A program made the position numbers and the translations under genes. A stretch of 64,000 nt of DNA from CAYSFW01 sp050329935 (lineage in GTDB: Bacteria > Pseudomonadota > Gammaproteobacteria > UWMA-0217): NCBI GenBank assembly GCA_050329935.1, contig JBHJOI010000079.1, positions 1-64,000 on the forward strand. Reading direction: 5' to 3'. The notes beneath the pieces are model-generated. The model was not told the origin of the DNA. It ran no database searches and was given only the letters and a program-made list of their open reading frames with translations. Below, piece after piece: positions 42,552 through 51,512 of the stretch (within the stretch, counting starts at the first letter, position 1; each line of letters starts with the position of its first letter).

Positions 42552-42758
42552 TCATTTCTTGAGAAACCAGAGAATTAGCGATATCACCGCACTGACGATT
42601 ATCATCGTGGTCAGCGGGAAAATGAATTTGAACCCCGGCCGATCGACCCAGATGTCACCTGGCAAACGCCCAAGCGGGAGTTTCCCGAGCCACGGCCAAA
42701 GCAATCCGATCGCCAGCAGCACAAGACCCAAAATGATCAATGTCTTCTGGAAACTCAT
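42552..42758 (-). CDS. DUF2905 family small membrane protein
   Basis: 68 residues with two transmembrane helices. The pattern KTLIILGLVLLAIGLLWPWL, then GRLPGDIWVDRPGFKFIFPL is typical of DUF2905. ATG 42758 follows GAGAGGGCG; the longer frame would use a TTG. Function unknown. It overlaps, on the opposite strand, the possible start of the thioredoxin-like gene. Confidence 0.9.
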   Translation of the reverse strand: MSFQKTLIILGLVLLAIGLLWPWLGKLPLGRLPGDIWVDRPGFKFIFPLTTMIIVSAVISLILWFLKK

Positions 42759-44106
42759 CGCCCTCTCGTTCAGCAACCGTCACCTGGAACGGGGTGAGTA
42801 TAGGCTAGCCCGTTGGGTCGGCGTTTGCCTAATTGCCCTGTGCGCTGCGGCCGCCCCGCCTCGCGCGGCTGCGGAGGTCCGCCCGTTCGAAGTCGCGAGC
42901 ATCGATGGTGAGCGACTCGGCGTTACCGCATTCGCAGCGACCGGCGAACGCCTGCTGATCTGGTTGACCGAGGCCTATCGCAGCGGTGAACGTCCGGATT
43001 TTCAACGCACGCTGTCGACCTTGCAAGGTCAGGGGGTCGAGGTCTGGGCGGTCGATCTGCTGGAGTCTTTGTTCCTCACCCGCACCCAGGATAATGTGCG
43101 CCAGCTTAGCGGCGAACATGTCGCCGCGCTGCTGCGGCACGCGCTTTCCAGCTCGTCACGGCAGGTCGCGTTGGTTGCGTCGGGGCAGATGGCGATTCCG
43201 GCGTTGAAAGGCTTGCATGCATGGCAGTCATCCGATCCGCCCAACCCAAGGATCGACGGAGCGATCCTGTTCTTCCCGAGCCTCCACGCCTACACGCCGG
43301 TGGCGGGTGAAGACAGCGAACTGGAACCCATCGTCGCCGCGACCAACTACCCGGTGTTTCTGTTCCAGCCGGCGGAGGGACAAATGCTGGCACATCTGCC
43401 GGGCGTGCTGAAGGCGTTGCGCCAGGGCGGCAGTCCGGCTTATGCCTGGATCCAACCCGGCGTACGGGATTGGTATTTCATGCATCACGCCGACGAACCG
43501 AGCACCGAGAGCGAACTGCGCTGGATCAAACGCCTGCCGGAGCACCTCGCGGAGGCACAACGACTGCTGCGTGCCGCGCCGAAACCGACAACAGCGCGGC
43601 CGCTAGGCGAACGCGTCAGCGCGACCACCTCCGACACTACCCGCGGCCTGGTGGAATGGCGTGCACCCGTCCCGGCGCCGAACTACGATCTGCCGGATAT
43701 GGCGGGACGACGTTGGCATCTCGAAGCGGAATCGAGCCAGGTGTTGCTCGTGAACTTCTGGGCGAGCTGGTGTCCACCCTGCGTGGAGGAAATTCCGTCG
43801 ATGAATCGACTCGCGCAACGCTACGATCCGAAACAGTTTCGTATCCTGTCTATCAATTTCCGCGAACCGGCCGAGGAGATTCGACGCTTCCAGGAACTGA
43901 TCCATGTTGCGTTTCCGGTGTTGCTCGACAGCGACGGGGCGACATCGGCCGACTGGAAGGTCTTCGCGTTTCCATCGTCGTTCCTGCTTGATCGCGAGCG
44001 GCGGATTCGCTACTCAGTGAACAGCGCGATCGCCTGGGACGATGCTGAGGCCATCGCGGTCATCGACGGATTGCTGCGCGAGACACCCTCACCGGCGCCA
44101 CCGTGA
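42733..44106 (+). CDS. TlpA-like thioredoxin fused to an alpha/beta-hydrolase-like domain
   Basis: About 457 residues, exported (LARWVGVCLIALCAAAAPPRAAA). The N-terminal domain (about residues 45-290) resembles an alpha/beta hydrolase (FAATGERLLIWLTEAYRSGE, RQVALVASGQMAIPAL), but the nucleophile elbow is not a clean GxSxG. The C-terminal domain is a TlpA/ResA redoxin with LLVNFWASWCPPCVEEIPSM and FAFPSSFLLDRERRI, including the cis-Pro. It probably reduces disulfides in the periplasm. The start is uncertain: ATG 42733 overlaps the DUF2905 gene by 26 bases antisense and lacks a Shine-Dalgarno. Confidence 0.82.
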   Translation: MINVFWKLIALSFSNRHLERGEYRLARWVGVCLIALCAAAAPPRAAAEVRPFEVASIDGERLGVTAFAATGERLLIWLTEAYRSGERPDFQRTLSTLQGQGVEVWAVDLLESLFLTRTQDNVRQLSGEHVAALLRHALSSSSRQVALVASGQMAIPALKGLHAWQSSDPPNPRIDGAILFFPSLHAYTPVAGEDSELEPIVAATNYPVFLFQPAEGQMLAHLPGVLKALRQGGSPAYAWIQPGVRDWYFMHHADEPSTESELRWIKRLPEHLAEAQRLLRAAPKPTTARPLGERVSATTSDTTRGLVEWRAPVPAPNYDLPDMAGRRWHLEAESSQVLLVNFWASWCPPCVEEIPSMNRLAQRYDPKQFRILSINFREPAEEIRRFQELIHVAFPVLLDSDGATSADWKVFAFPSSFLLDRERRIRYSVNSAIAWDDAEAIAVIDGLLRETPSPAPP

Positions 44107-44143
44107 TCGTGATTCGCACTGCCGCGCGCGCCAGCGCGCTGGA

Positions 44144-44701
44144 TCACTCCCCGGGTAGCGGCTTCAGCAAGTAATCGCGGTAATAGCGCAGCTCGTCGAT
44201 CGAGGCCCTGATGTCGTCGAGCGCCTGGTGTTTCGAATGCTTGGAGAAGCCCTTGGCGATCTCGGGCGCCCAACGATTGGCAAGCTCCTTGAGCGTGCTG
44301 ACATCGAGATTGCGGTAATGGAAGTAGGCCTCCAGCTGCGGCATGCCGCGCGCGAGAAAGCGTCGGTCCTGGCAGATACTATTGCCGCAAATGGGCGAGA
44401 CGCGCTCCGGCACCCAGGATTTCAGAAAAGCGAGGGTCTCGGCCTCGGCCCGCGCCTCGTCGATCGCGCTGGCTTGCACCCGCTCGATCAAGCCGGATTC
44501 ACCGTGAGTCCGGCGATTCCATTCGTCCATGTCCGCGAGCAGAGCCTCGCTTTGCGAAATCGCGAGCACCGGGCCTTCGGCGAGGAGATTCAGATGTTTA
44601 TCGGTGACGATGGTCGCGATCTCGATGATGCGGTCGCGCTCGGGATCCAGTCCGGTCATTTCAAGATCGATCCAGATCAGGTTTTCGGCGTTGCATGGCA
44701 T
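44144..44701 (-). CDS. orn: Oligoribonuclease
   Basis: A 185-residue DEDDh 3'-5' exoribonuclease that degrades di- and short oligonucleotides, including pGpG from c-di-GMP. Exo I LIWIDLEMTGLDPERDRIIE; Exo II SPICGNSICQDRRFL; Exo III HSKHQALDDIRASIDELRYY with the catalytic His and Asp. The length is standard. It is convergent with the thioredoxin-like gene; the 37-base gap holds a GCGCGC/GCGCGC palindrome that may be a terminator. Confidence 0.98.
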   Translation of the reverse strand: MPCNAENLIWIDLEMTGLDPERDRIIEIATIVTDKHLNLLAEGPVLAISQSEALLADMDEWNRRTHGESGLIERVQASAIDEARAEAETLAFLKSWVPERVSPICGNSICQDRRFLARGMPQLEAYFHYRNLDVSTLKELANRWAPEIAKGFSKHSKHQALDDIRASIDELRYYRDYLLKPLPGE

Positions 44702-44979
44702 GGCAAGTGGGGTCCACGAAAACGAATCAGGGCCGCGAGTCTAGCACCGATTTCCCCAACTACCGCAGTTGACGACGTTCGAGTGTACGGTCCCGGAATC
44801 GGCAACTCGGGCGCGACGGTAGCGCTATTGGTAACCAATGCCGGCTGACGACGCACGCTGTTCCAGACCGCAAGGGCATGGCTTAATTGCGGCGTCGCGA
44901 TGGGTGCTTTGATACGGCGGGGTCTGTGACGCGTTATCATCTGAAAAGCTCTTTCCGTGTCGCGTAGCCAAATCGAATC

Positions 44980-46233
44980 ATGAGTGCGAGTCTGATCACC
45001 AATCTGTTTTTGTCGGCGCTGGGTCTTTCGGTGCTGATCCGGCTCTGGTTGAACCAGCGCCAAATGATCGCCGTCGCGAGTCACCGCGCGGCGGTACCTG
45101 AACCCTTCGCGTCGCAGATCAGCCTGGAGGCACATCAGAAAGCGGCCGATTATACGCTTGCGAAAGCTCGGCTGCGGCGCTGGGCCACAGTGTTCAATGC
45201 CGCCGTGCTACTGGGTTGGACATTGGGCGGCGGGCTGCAATGGGCGCATGATCTAGCGGCCATCGCGCTCACCCACCCAATCGCGCTCGGGGTCGGCACG
45301 GTATTTCTGGTGGGACTGATCGCCTGGGTGCTCGACTTGCCGTTCACCCTGTACCACACCTTCGGGATCGAGAGCCGCTTCGGCTTCAATCGAACGACCT
45401 GGCCGATCCTGCTTCAGGACATGGCGAAAGGCGCGCTGCTCGCTTGCGTGTTCGGAATTCCGATTGTCGCCGGGGTGCTGTGGTTGATGCACGCGGCCGG
45501 CGCCACTTGGTGGCTCTACGCATGGGCGCTGTGGTTTGGCTTTAGTCTGTTGATGACGTGGTTGTTTCCAACCGTCATCGCACCTCTGTTCAATAGATTC
45601 TCACCATTACAGGACGCAACGCTCAGCCAATCGATCGAGACCTTGCTCGATCGGAGCGGATTCGCGAGCAAGGGCGTGTTCGTCATGGACGGGTCGCGCC
45701 GATCGAACCACGGCAATGCCTATTTCACCGGGTTCGGCAAACATAAGCGCATTGTGTTCTTCGACACCCTGCTCGGCACACTGAGCCAACCACAAATACT
45801 CGCCGTGCTCGCCCATGAACTAGGTCATTTCAAACACCGGCATGTGCTCAAGGGCCTCGCCGTGAGCGCGCTCACGGGCTTGCTGTTTTTCGCCCTGCTA
45901 GCCTGGCTGATGCCGCAACCGGCGTTTTATCAGGGCCTTGGCGTCTCCACGCCGAGCGTGGATCTGGCGCTGTTGCTCTTCGTATTCGTCGCCCCGCTGT
46001 TCACGTATTTTGCCCAACCCCTGTTCTCCCAGTGGTCGCGCCGGCACGAGTTCGAAGCGGATCGATATGCAGCCGAGCAGAGTGATCCGCGTGATCTTGC
46101 CCAAGCCTTGGTAAGGCTTTACCGCGACAATGCATCGACCTTGACCCCGGACCGCCTGCACTCGGCGTTCTACGACTCACATCCCCCCGCGCTCGATCGA
46201 ATCCGCAACCTTCAGGTCGCAGCGCTTGGCTAA
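44980..46233 (+). CDS. Ste24-type M48 integral membrane metalloprotease
   Basis: 417 residues with about six transmembrane helices. The Ste24/CAAX-protease layout is clear: LPFTLYHTFGIESRFGFNRT, FVMDGSRRSNHGNAYFTGFG, the zinc motif AVLAHELGHFKHRHVLKG, and SRRHEFEADRYAAEQ with the third ligand. Bacterial homologues degrade membrane proteins. It is followed after 27 bases by a small cytochrome c gene. Confidence 0.95.
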   Translation: MSASLITNLFLSALGLSVLIRLWLNQRQMIAVASHRAAVPEPFASQISLEAHQKAADYTLAKARLRRWATVFNAAVLLGWTLGGGLQWAHDLAAIALTHPIALGVGTVFLVGLIAWVLDLPFTLYHTFGIESRFGFNRTTWPILLQDMAKGALLACVFGIPIVAGVLWLMHAAGATWWLYAWALWFGFSLLMTWLFPTVIAPLFNRFSPLQDATLSQSIETLLDRSGFASKGVFVMDGSRRSNHGNAYFTGFGKHKRIVFFDTLLGTLSQPQILAVLAHELGHFKHRHVLKGLAVSALTGLLFFALLAWLMPQPAFYQGLGVSTPSVDLALLLFVFVAPLFTYFAQPLFSQWSRRHEFEADRYAAEQSDPRDLAQALVRLYRDNASTLTPDRLHSAFYDSHPPALDRIRNLQVAALG

Positions 46234-46260
46234 TCATCAAATCTTCGAGGACTCACTGAG

Positions 46261-46572
46261 ATGAAACCCGTTATCCGAACCCTTGCAACCGTGCTTATGC
46301 TAGGCGCCATCCCGGGCGCGCACGCGGCCGCGGATGCGCAAAAGGGAGAAACCCTGCACAACGGCAATTGCGTCAATTGCCACGTGCGTATGACCGGCGG
46401 CGATGGCTCGGTGTTATACACGCGCTCCGATCGCAAGGTGAACTCACTCGCGGCCCTGGAGGCGCAAGTCCGGCGTTGTGACGCGAACCTGCAAACCAAG
46501 TGGTTCGACGAAGATATTCTGAGCGTCACCACGTATCTCAATCAGGCGTATTACAAGTTTCCCCCGCAGTGA
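46261..46572 (+). CDS. Small periplasmic c-type cytochrome
   Basis: 103 residues with a signal peptide (TVLMLGAIPGAHA). The haem motif is GNCVNCHVRMTGGDGSVLYT (CxxCH), and DEDILSVTTYLNQAYYKF is the typical C-terminal helix. A single haem; no obvious axial Met after the haem site apart from the one next to it. Its stop overlaps the rsgA start (GTGA). The redox partner is unknown. Confidence 0.9.
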   Translation: MKPVIRTLATVLMLGAIPGAHAAADAQKGETLHNGNCVNCHVRMTGGDGSVLYTRSDRKVNSLAALEAQVRRCDANLQTKWFDEDILSVTTYLNQAYYKFPPQ

Positions 46573-47504
46573 ACGACCGTCGCCCGACCAAACCCATGGT
46601 CGGACCACGGACTCAAGGCGATGGTTTGGTTGTCGCGCGATACGGTTCCGAAGTCCAGGTCGAAACCGCGGACGGCGCGGTGTTCCGCGCGATGTTGCGC
46701 CGCAAGTTCGATCATGTCGTTTGTGGCGACCGTATCGTATGGGGGGCTGAACCAAACAACGATCGCACGGTCATCGCGGTTAAACCGCGCCGCAACGCGC
46801 TCGAGCGAACCTATTTTCGCGGTGCCCGCCGAACGCTTGCGGCCAATATCGACCAGATCATTATCTGTATCGCGCCACGTCCAGCGCCCGATTGGTCACT
46901 GGTCGACGGGCTGCTGCTGACGGCACGCCAAATCGATGCCGAGGTACTGATCCTGTTGAACAAGTACGATCTACCGTTACCATCGGAACAAGCGGCTGCG
47001 TTGGACGCGTTTAGAACAATGGGCTATTCGGTACAGACCGCATCGAAACACCTGCCCTCGACACTAGACTGCTTGCGCAACGAACTCCGGGCAAAGGTGA
47101 ACGTGCTCGTGGGCCAATCCGGCACCGGCAAATCAACCTTGACCAACTTGTTGTTGCCAGAAGCCGAGGCCCGTACAGCCGAAGTCTCCGACCTCACGGG
47201 ATTCGGGCAGCACACCACCAGCATGTCACGGCTCTATCGGCTCGCAGCCGGCGGCGCGTTGATCGACTCACCGGGCGTCAGGGACTTCACACCCGCGTTG
47301 CCCGCTCCAGTCGATGTCCAGCGCGGGTACATCGAGTTTGCGCGCCTTGCAGCCGATTGCCGCTTCAATAACTGCCTGCATCGCGGTGAGCCGCTGTGTG
47401 CGGTGCGCGCGGCGGTGGAATCAGGCGCGCTCAGTCGCCGTCGCTATGAAAGTTACCTGAGCACGCTCGCGGCGGCCGAGTCCGAACCCAGGGCGCGTGG
47501 TTGA
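46569..47504 (+). CDS. rsgA: Ribosome small-subunit-dependent GTPase A
   Basis: A 311-residue circularly permuted GTPase that assists late 30S maturation. An OB-fold start (GLVVARYGSEVQVETADGAV), then the G4 motif LILLNKYDLPLP, G1 NVLVGQSGTGKSTLTN, G3 LIDSPGVRDF, and a C-terminal zinc knuckle DCRFNNCLHRGEPLCAV. The GTG at 46569 overlaps the cytochrome stop as GTGA, so translation is coupled. The frame opens at 46500, inside the cytochrome gene. Confidence 0.96.
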   Translation: MNDRRPTKPMVGPRTQGDGLVVARYGSEVQVETADGAVFRAMLRRKFDHVVCGDRIVWGAEPNNDRTVIAVKPRRNALERTYFRGARRTLAANIDQIIICIAPRPAPDWSLVDGLLLTARQIDAEVLILLNKYDLPLPSEQAAALDAFRTMGYSVQTASKHLPSTLDCLRNELRAKVNVLVGQSGTGKSTLTNLLLPEAEARTAEVSDLTGFGQHTTSMSRLYRLAAGGALIDSPGVRDFTPALPAPVDVQRGYIEFARLAADCRFNNCLHRGEPLCAVRAAVESGALSRRRYESYLSTLAAAESEPRARG

Positions 47505-47527
47505 CCGCGCTCGAACACGCGACAAGC

Positions 47528-47878
47528 CTACCCTGGCGGCCAAGTCATGCGTCGGCCACCGAGAACATGCATGTGAATATGCATGACCTCCTGCCCAGCA
47601 TCGCGACCATTGTTCAAAATGGCCCGGTAGCCGGACGCGGCGATACCGACTTTCTCGGCGGCGATCCGCGCGACCTGAAACAAGCGGCCAACGATCACGG
47701 TATCGGACTCCGTCAAATCCTCCAGCGTGGCGATATGTTTGCGCGGAATCGCCAACAGGTGCTGGGGTGCCTGCGGGCGGAGATCGCGGAACACGAGCGC
47801 GAGTTCGTCCTCGTGAATGATCTCGGCGGGGATATCGCCTTGTGCAATCCGGCAAAAAATACACTCGGTCATCGTCAT
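47528..47878 (-). CDS. HIT family nucleotide hydrolase (HinT-like)
   Basis: 116 residues. The zinc-type N-terminus ECIFCRIAQGDIPAEIIHED and the histidine triad HIHMHVLGGR are complete. Such proteins hydrolyse AMP-lysine or aminoacyl-adenylates. Starts at 47878 or 47872 are both possible. It is downstream of recR in the same direction. Confidence 0.95.
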   Translation of the reverse strand: MTMTECIFCRIAQGDIPAEIIHEDELALVFRDLRPQAPQHLLAIPRKHIATLEDLTESDTVIVGRLFQVARIAAEKVGIAASGYRAILNNGRDAGQEVMHIHMHVLGGRRMTWPPG

Positions 47879-47923
47879 TAAACCTTGTTGATTGGGCGCC
47901 AGACGGCGCTCCGATATCGGTTA

Positions 47924-48529
47924 TCAGTAAGTCTTGCGCCCGGCAAACGCCTGCGTCAACGTCTGACTGTCGACATACTCGAGTTCGCCGCCGACGGGAA
48001 CACCCTGTGCAATCCGTGAAGTTTTGATGCCATGTCGGTGCGCCATTTCACTGAGATAGTGCGCCGTGACCTCCCCTTCGACCGTCGGGTTGGTCGCCAG
48101 GATGACCTCCTGAATCCCACCTGCCGCGAACCGCTGCTCCAAGCGATCCAGGCCAAGCTCGGCAGGACCGATGCCATCAAGCGGTGACAAGCGACCATGC
48201 AAAATGAAGTATCGGCCACGAAAGGCAGCGGTCGATTCGATCGCCAGCACATCCGACGCGTTTTCGACGACGCATAACTGATCGTCGCTACGCGCGGGAT
48301 TCCGACAGGTCTCGCACACCTCATCCTCCGTGAGCGTCTGACACCGCGAGCAACGCCGTAGATTATCGAGCGCCTCGCGAAGCACCTGCGCAAGGCGCGC
48401 CGCGCCCGCGCGATCACGTTGCAGCAGGTAAAACGCCATGCGTTGGGCACTCTTCGGACCAACACCCGGCAAACAGCGGAGTGAGTCGATCAGGCGCTGC
48501 AGCAATGGCACTCGCGTCGCGACCGACAT
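47924..48529 (-). CDS. recR: Recombination protein RecR
   Basis: 201 residues. RecR helps RecO load RecA at gaps. A helix-hairpin-helix (LRCLPGVGPKSAQRMAFYLL), a four-Cys zinc finger (CSRCQTLTEDEVCETC), and a Toprim domain (LCVVENASDVLAIEST, LSPLDGIGPAELGL) are present. It ends GELEYVDSQTLTQAFAGR. It is part of the conserved dnaX-ybaB-recR block. Confidence 0.98.
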   Translation of the reverse strand: MSVATRVPLLQRLIDSLRCLPGVGPKSAQRMAFYLLQRDRAGAARLAQVLREALDNLRRCSRCQTLTEDEVCETCRNPARSDDQLCVVENASDVLAIESTAAFRGRYFILHGRLSPLDGIGPAELGLDRLEQRFAAGGIQEVILATNPTVEGEVTAHYLSEMAHRHGIKTSRIAQGVPVGGELEYVDSQTLTQAFAGRKTY

Positions 48530-48575
48530 TTCAGGCCTGACCTAACAAAGCCCAACGGCCGTTCATGCCAAGATC

Positions 48576-48893
48576 CTAGAACGGAAGGTTCAATCCCGGC
48601 GGCAGCATCGCCGTGATATTCGACATTTTTTCCTTGCTCGCCGCGTCGACTCGTTGCACGGCGTCGTTGCACGCCGCGGCAACCAGATCCTCAAGCATGT
48701 CCTTGTCGTCCTGCATCAGGCTCGCGTCGATCGCCACCCGCTTCACCTCGTGGCGTCCATTCATCGTCACGCTGACCATCCCTCCGCCGGACTGACCGGT
48801 GACTTCCATCAAGGCCAGCTCTTCCTGCGCCTTGAGCATGGTCTCCTGCATCTTCTGCGCCTGCTTCATGATGTTGCCGATTCCGCCTTTCAT
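48576..48893 (-). CDS. YbaB/EbfC nucleoid-associated protein
   Basis: A 105-residue dimeric DNA-binding protein encoded between dnaX and recR. Family pattern: GNIMKQAQKMQETMLKAQEEL, then VSVTMNGRHEVKRVAID, DLVAAACNDAVQRVD and PPGLNLPF at the end. It is thought to shape the nucleoid. The gap to dnaX is 23 bases, consistent with co-transcription. Confidence 0.97.
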   Translation of the reverse strand: MKGGIGNIMKQAQKMQETMLKAQEELALMEVTGQSGGGMVSVTMNGRHEVKRVAIDASLMQDDKDMLEDLVAAACNDAVQRVDAASKEKMSNITAMLPPGLNLPF

Positions 48894-48916
48894 AGGATCA
48901 TTCCTCGCTGCTTGAA

Positions 48917-50575
48917 TTAATGTTCGAGTGGCTTGATCGAGCCCGGCACCACCACCGCGCCGAACTGCTCCTTGAAGGTCGCGACCACCGGATCGCGCGC
49001 GATCGCGTCTTCCGCCTGGAGTTGGCGCTCAGCGGCTTGCCGACGCGCCTTTTCCGCGGGCGACTCAGGCATATCATCCGAGAAATCAATGCGCACTCGG
49101 GTCGCCTCGCCGTAGTAGCCGCCGAGTACCTGGGACAACTTTTGTACCGCGGCCTCGCTGTGGAGTTGCTCGTGCCGACGCGACAACTGTAGCTGCACCA
49201 TACCTGGTTCGCGCGCGCGCAATATGCAATGACTCGCGAGTAGCCTCACCATTGGATTCATCTCGCAACGTTCCAGCACGGACTCCCATTCCTCGCCCTG
49301 CGAGGGCGCCGGCGGCGGCGTTCGCCGATCAACTTCGCGCACCATCAAATCAGTCTCCGCGTCCGATGTGGGTACAGCATTCCGCACAGACGTGGGAGTG
49401 GTCGGTGGCTCGAATCTCGGTGGTTGCGCCGCATTCTTGGCGGTATCGCCTTGCGCGTTGACGTTATGCCGTGGGTCGGATTGCACCGGTTTCGCGCGTT
49501 TGAATAACAGCATCCGCAGCAGCGCCATTTCCAGCGCTTGCCGTGGATCGGGCACCAAATCGAGCTCGCGTCTGGCTTTAATCGCAATCTCATAGAACAG
49601 TTGCAGGTCTTCCGCGCCGAGCTGAGCCGCGAGCGCGGCCGTTTGTTGCGTGTCACCGCCGCGCGACGCCAACGCGCCCGGAATCTGCTGCGCCATCGCG
49701 AGATCGTGTACCAGCGTGATCAGGTCGGCGAGCACCGTATCGTAATCCGGCGCCTGCGCCGCGAGTTCCGCCACGCGCTGCATCAACGCCTCGACATCGT
49801 GTTGTGCGATAAAGACAAGCAAACTATGCAAGTGATCCTGCGAGATATGCCCGAGCATCGCTTCAACCGCATCGAGTTCGACCGCGCCGCCCCCGAACGC
49901 AATCGATTGATCGAGCAGACTCAGCGCATCGCGCAGACTGCCTTCGGCCGCTCGCGCCAGCCTTTGTATCGCACGTGGATCATGTGCAACGCCCTCATCG
50001 CGTAGCACGTGATCGAGGTGATCGCTGATCTGTTCCTCCGGCACTCGCTTCAGGTTGAACTGAAGACAACGCGACAGGACGGTTATCGGAAGCTTCTGGG
50101 GATCCGTGGTCGCGAGCAGGAATTTAACGTGGGGCGGGGGCTCCTCCAACGTTTTCAGCAACGCATTGAAGCTATGCGCCGACAGCATGTGAACTTCGTC
50201 GATCAGATAAACCTTGTATCGCGCGTGAGTCGGGGCATACTGAACGTTGTCGAGCAACTCCCGCGTGTCATCGACCTTGGTTCTCGACGCCGCATCCACC
50301 TCTATCAAATCGACAAATCGCCCTTCCCCGATATCCCGGCAGGCGGAACAGACACCACAAGGTCGCGAAGACACGCCTGTCTCGCAGTTCAGACAACGCG
50401 CGAGTATGCGCGCGAGTGTCGTTTTACCTACCCCACGGGTACCCGTGAACAGATAGGCATGATGCAGGCGCTGTTGGTCGAGCGCATTGATCAATGCGCG
50501 CAACACATGCTCCTGCCCCACAACCTCCTGAAAATGGCTTGGCCGCCATTTCCGGGCAAGCACCTGGTAACTCAC
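48917..50575 (-). CDS. dnaX: DNA polymerase III subunit gamma/tau
   Basis: A roughly 552-residue clamp-loader ATPase. It begins SYQVLARKWRPSHFQEVVGQ. Walker A is FTGTRGVGKTTLARILAR, the zinc site CxxC with CGVCSAC, Walker B VYLIDEVHMLS, and sensor 1 LLATTDPQKLPITVLSRC. The C-terminal domain binds the polymerase alpha and the helicase. The GTG at 50575 corresponds to the usual MSYQVLARKW start. No A-rich slippery frameshift site was seen. The SRP RNA gene is just upstream. Confidence 0.97.
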   Translation of the reverse strand: MSYQVLARKWRPSHFQEVVGQEHVLRALINALDQQRLHHAYLFTGTRGVGKTTLARILARCLNCETGVSSRPCGVCSACRDIGEGRFVDLIEVDAASRTKVDDTRELLDNVQYAPTHARYKVYLIDEVHMLSAHSFNALLKTLEEPPPHVKFLLATTDPQKLPITVLSRCLQFNLKRVPEEQISDHLDHVLRDEGVAHDPRAIQRLARAAEGSLRDALSLLDQSIAFGGGAVELDAVEAMLGHISQDHLHSLLVFIAQHDVEALMQRVAELAAQAPDYDTVLADLITLVHDLAMAQQIPGALASRGGDTQQTAALAAQLGAEDLQLFYEIAIKARRELDLVPDPRQALEMALLRMLLFKRAKPVQSDPRHNVNAQGDTAKNAAQPPRFEPPTTPTSVRNAVPTSDAETDLMVREVDRRTPPPAPSQGEEWESVLERCEMNPMVRLLASHCILRAREPGMVQLQLSRRHEQLHSEAAVQKLSQVLGGYYGEATRVRIDFSDDMPESPAEKARRQAAERQLQAEDAIARDPVVATFKEQFGAVVVPGSIKPLEH

Positions 50576-50748
50576 TGACACCCCTAGCAATCGTCGAACG
50601 CGGATCGTGGCCCGGACACGTCACGCCCGCGCGCGGAGGTACTCGGCGCACGCGCATAGGCGCTCAACGCCATGCGGTCGACTCTTGGGGATGCAGGTAT
50701 CATGATGCGAACGTCTTGCGGGGTTGATGTAGGCGCGTTAGCAAAAGA

Positions 50749-50850
50749 CCTGCACCAGCCACACTCCGGCGCCCGAATCCGCTGTTACCGTTGCTTCCTT
50801 CCGGACCTGGCGGGGTTCACAGCGTATCGTCGCGAAGGGACCGATGCAGG
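50749..50850 (-). ncRNA. ffs: Bacterial small SRP RNA (4.5S RNA)
   Basis: Read on the minus strand, the universally conserved SRP domain CAGGTCCGGAAGGAAGCA is present with the apical GGAA tetraloop. The two ends pair (CCTGCA with TGCAGG), giving one long hairpin of about 102 bases. The gene next to dnaX matches the usual gammaproteobacterial place. The RNA binds Ffh to target membrane proteins. The ends are set by pairing and may be off by a few bases. Confidence 0.93.
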
Positions 50851-50858
50851 CGAGCGAC

Positions 50859-50864
50859 AGTATA
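50859..50864 (-). promoter_or_regulatory. -10 box of the SRP RNA promoter
   Basis: TATACT on the minus strand, nine bases before the RNA's first base, with TTTCGC 16 bases upstream as a weak -35. Confidence 0.55.
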
Positions 50865-50964
50865 CCACTACGCGTCGAATGCGAAAGGCACGATCAACCG
50901 CACACGTTCGGCGCTTCGGATTGGCCGCCACCTCGCCAACCCGATCCAGGCCCGGCGGAAACGG

Positions 50965-51447
50965 TCAGCTGGCGATGAAACTCAACTTGCCCTTGCCATA
51001 CTTCGGAATAAGCGCATCGAAATGGCGAATCGCTTGCGCATTGTCTAGCAGATAGCGCATGCCGTTGGGCGAATCCGACAGGCTCGGATAGACCTTGTCG
51101 AATCGCAGATGCGGCGTCTCGTCACTCATTAGAAAGCGCGAACAGATATTCATCAACTCATGCAAGTTGTCCCGCATCATTGTCGTCAACGCCTTATCAC
51201 GCACGGCTTCCTGTGCTACGTCGACCGGAATCATGGACAATGCGGCCGCCGAATACGCCGCGAATTGAAGATCGCATTGCGCCGCCGCGACAATCCTGCC
51301 GTTTTCGTCGATATAGGATGCGTAAATCGCACTGGCCGGGTTGTCAATTGACTTTTCGCTTCGATCAACCCTAAGCCCATCTCCGTATAGCATACCGAGC
51401 ATCGCGGATATTTCCGCTTCGGTCGGAACCAGATAATTGTAGGACAT
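50965..51447 (-). CDS. Chemotaxis-cluster protein with a CheC/CheX-like ExxN motif
   Basis: A 160-residue cytosolic protein I cannot assign by name. Residues 86-107 (KALTTMMRDNLHELMNICSR) resemble the helix of CheC and CheX phosphatases that carries the catalytic Glu and Asn (E-x2-N); here these are Glu97 and Asn100. The flanking beta-strand-like segments fit that fold loosely. It is the last gene of the che operon, directly after a CheY gene, so dephosphorylating or binding CheY is plausible. AAGGGG lies just before the ATG. Confidence 0.6.
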   Translation of the reverse strand: MSYNYLVPTEAEISAMLGMLYGDGLRVDRSEKSIDNPASAIYASYIDENGRIVAAAQCDLQFAAYSAAALSMIPVDVAQEAVRDKALTTMMRDNLHELMNICSRFLMSDETPHLRFDKVYPSLSDSPNGMRYLLDNAQAIRHFDALIPKYGKGKLSFIAS

Positions 51448-51481
51448 ATTTTCCCCTTTAGTTATTTTTGTTATCGATTGG

Positions 51482-51505
51482 ACCGACGCCGATTGCGTCG
51501 GCGCT
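51482..51505 (-). terminator. Hairpin between cheY and the CheX-like gene
   Basis: CCGACGC and GCGTCGG pair around a five-base loop on the minus strand. There is no T-run, so it may only attenuate or protect the transcript rather than end it. Confidence 0.35.
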
Positions 51506-51512
51506 CATGCCC

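Noticed and set aside
44702..44979. tRNA or small RNA in the orn-M48 gap
   Set aside because: No cloverleaf arms, CCA end or T-loop GTTCGA context could be found.
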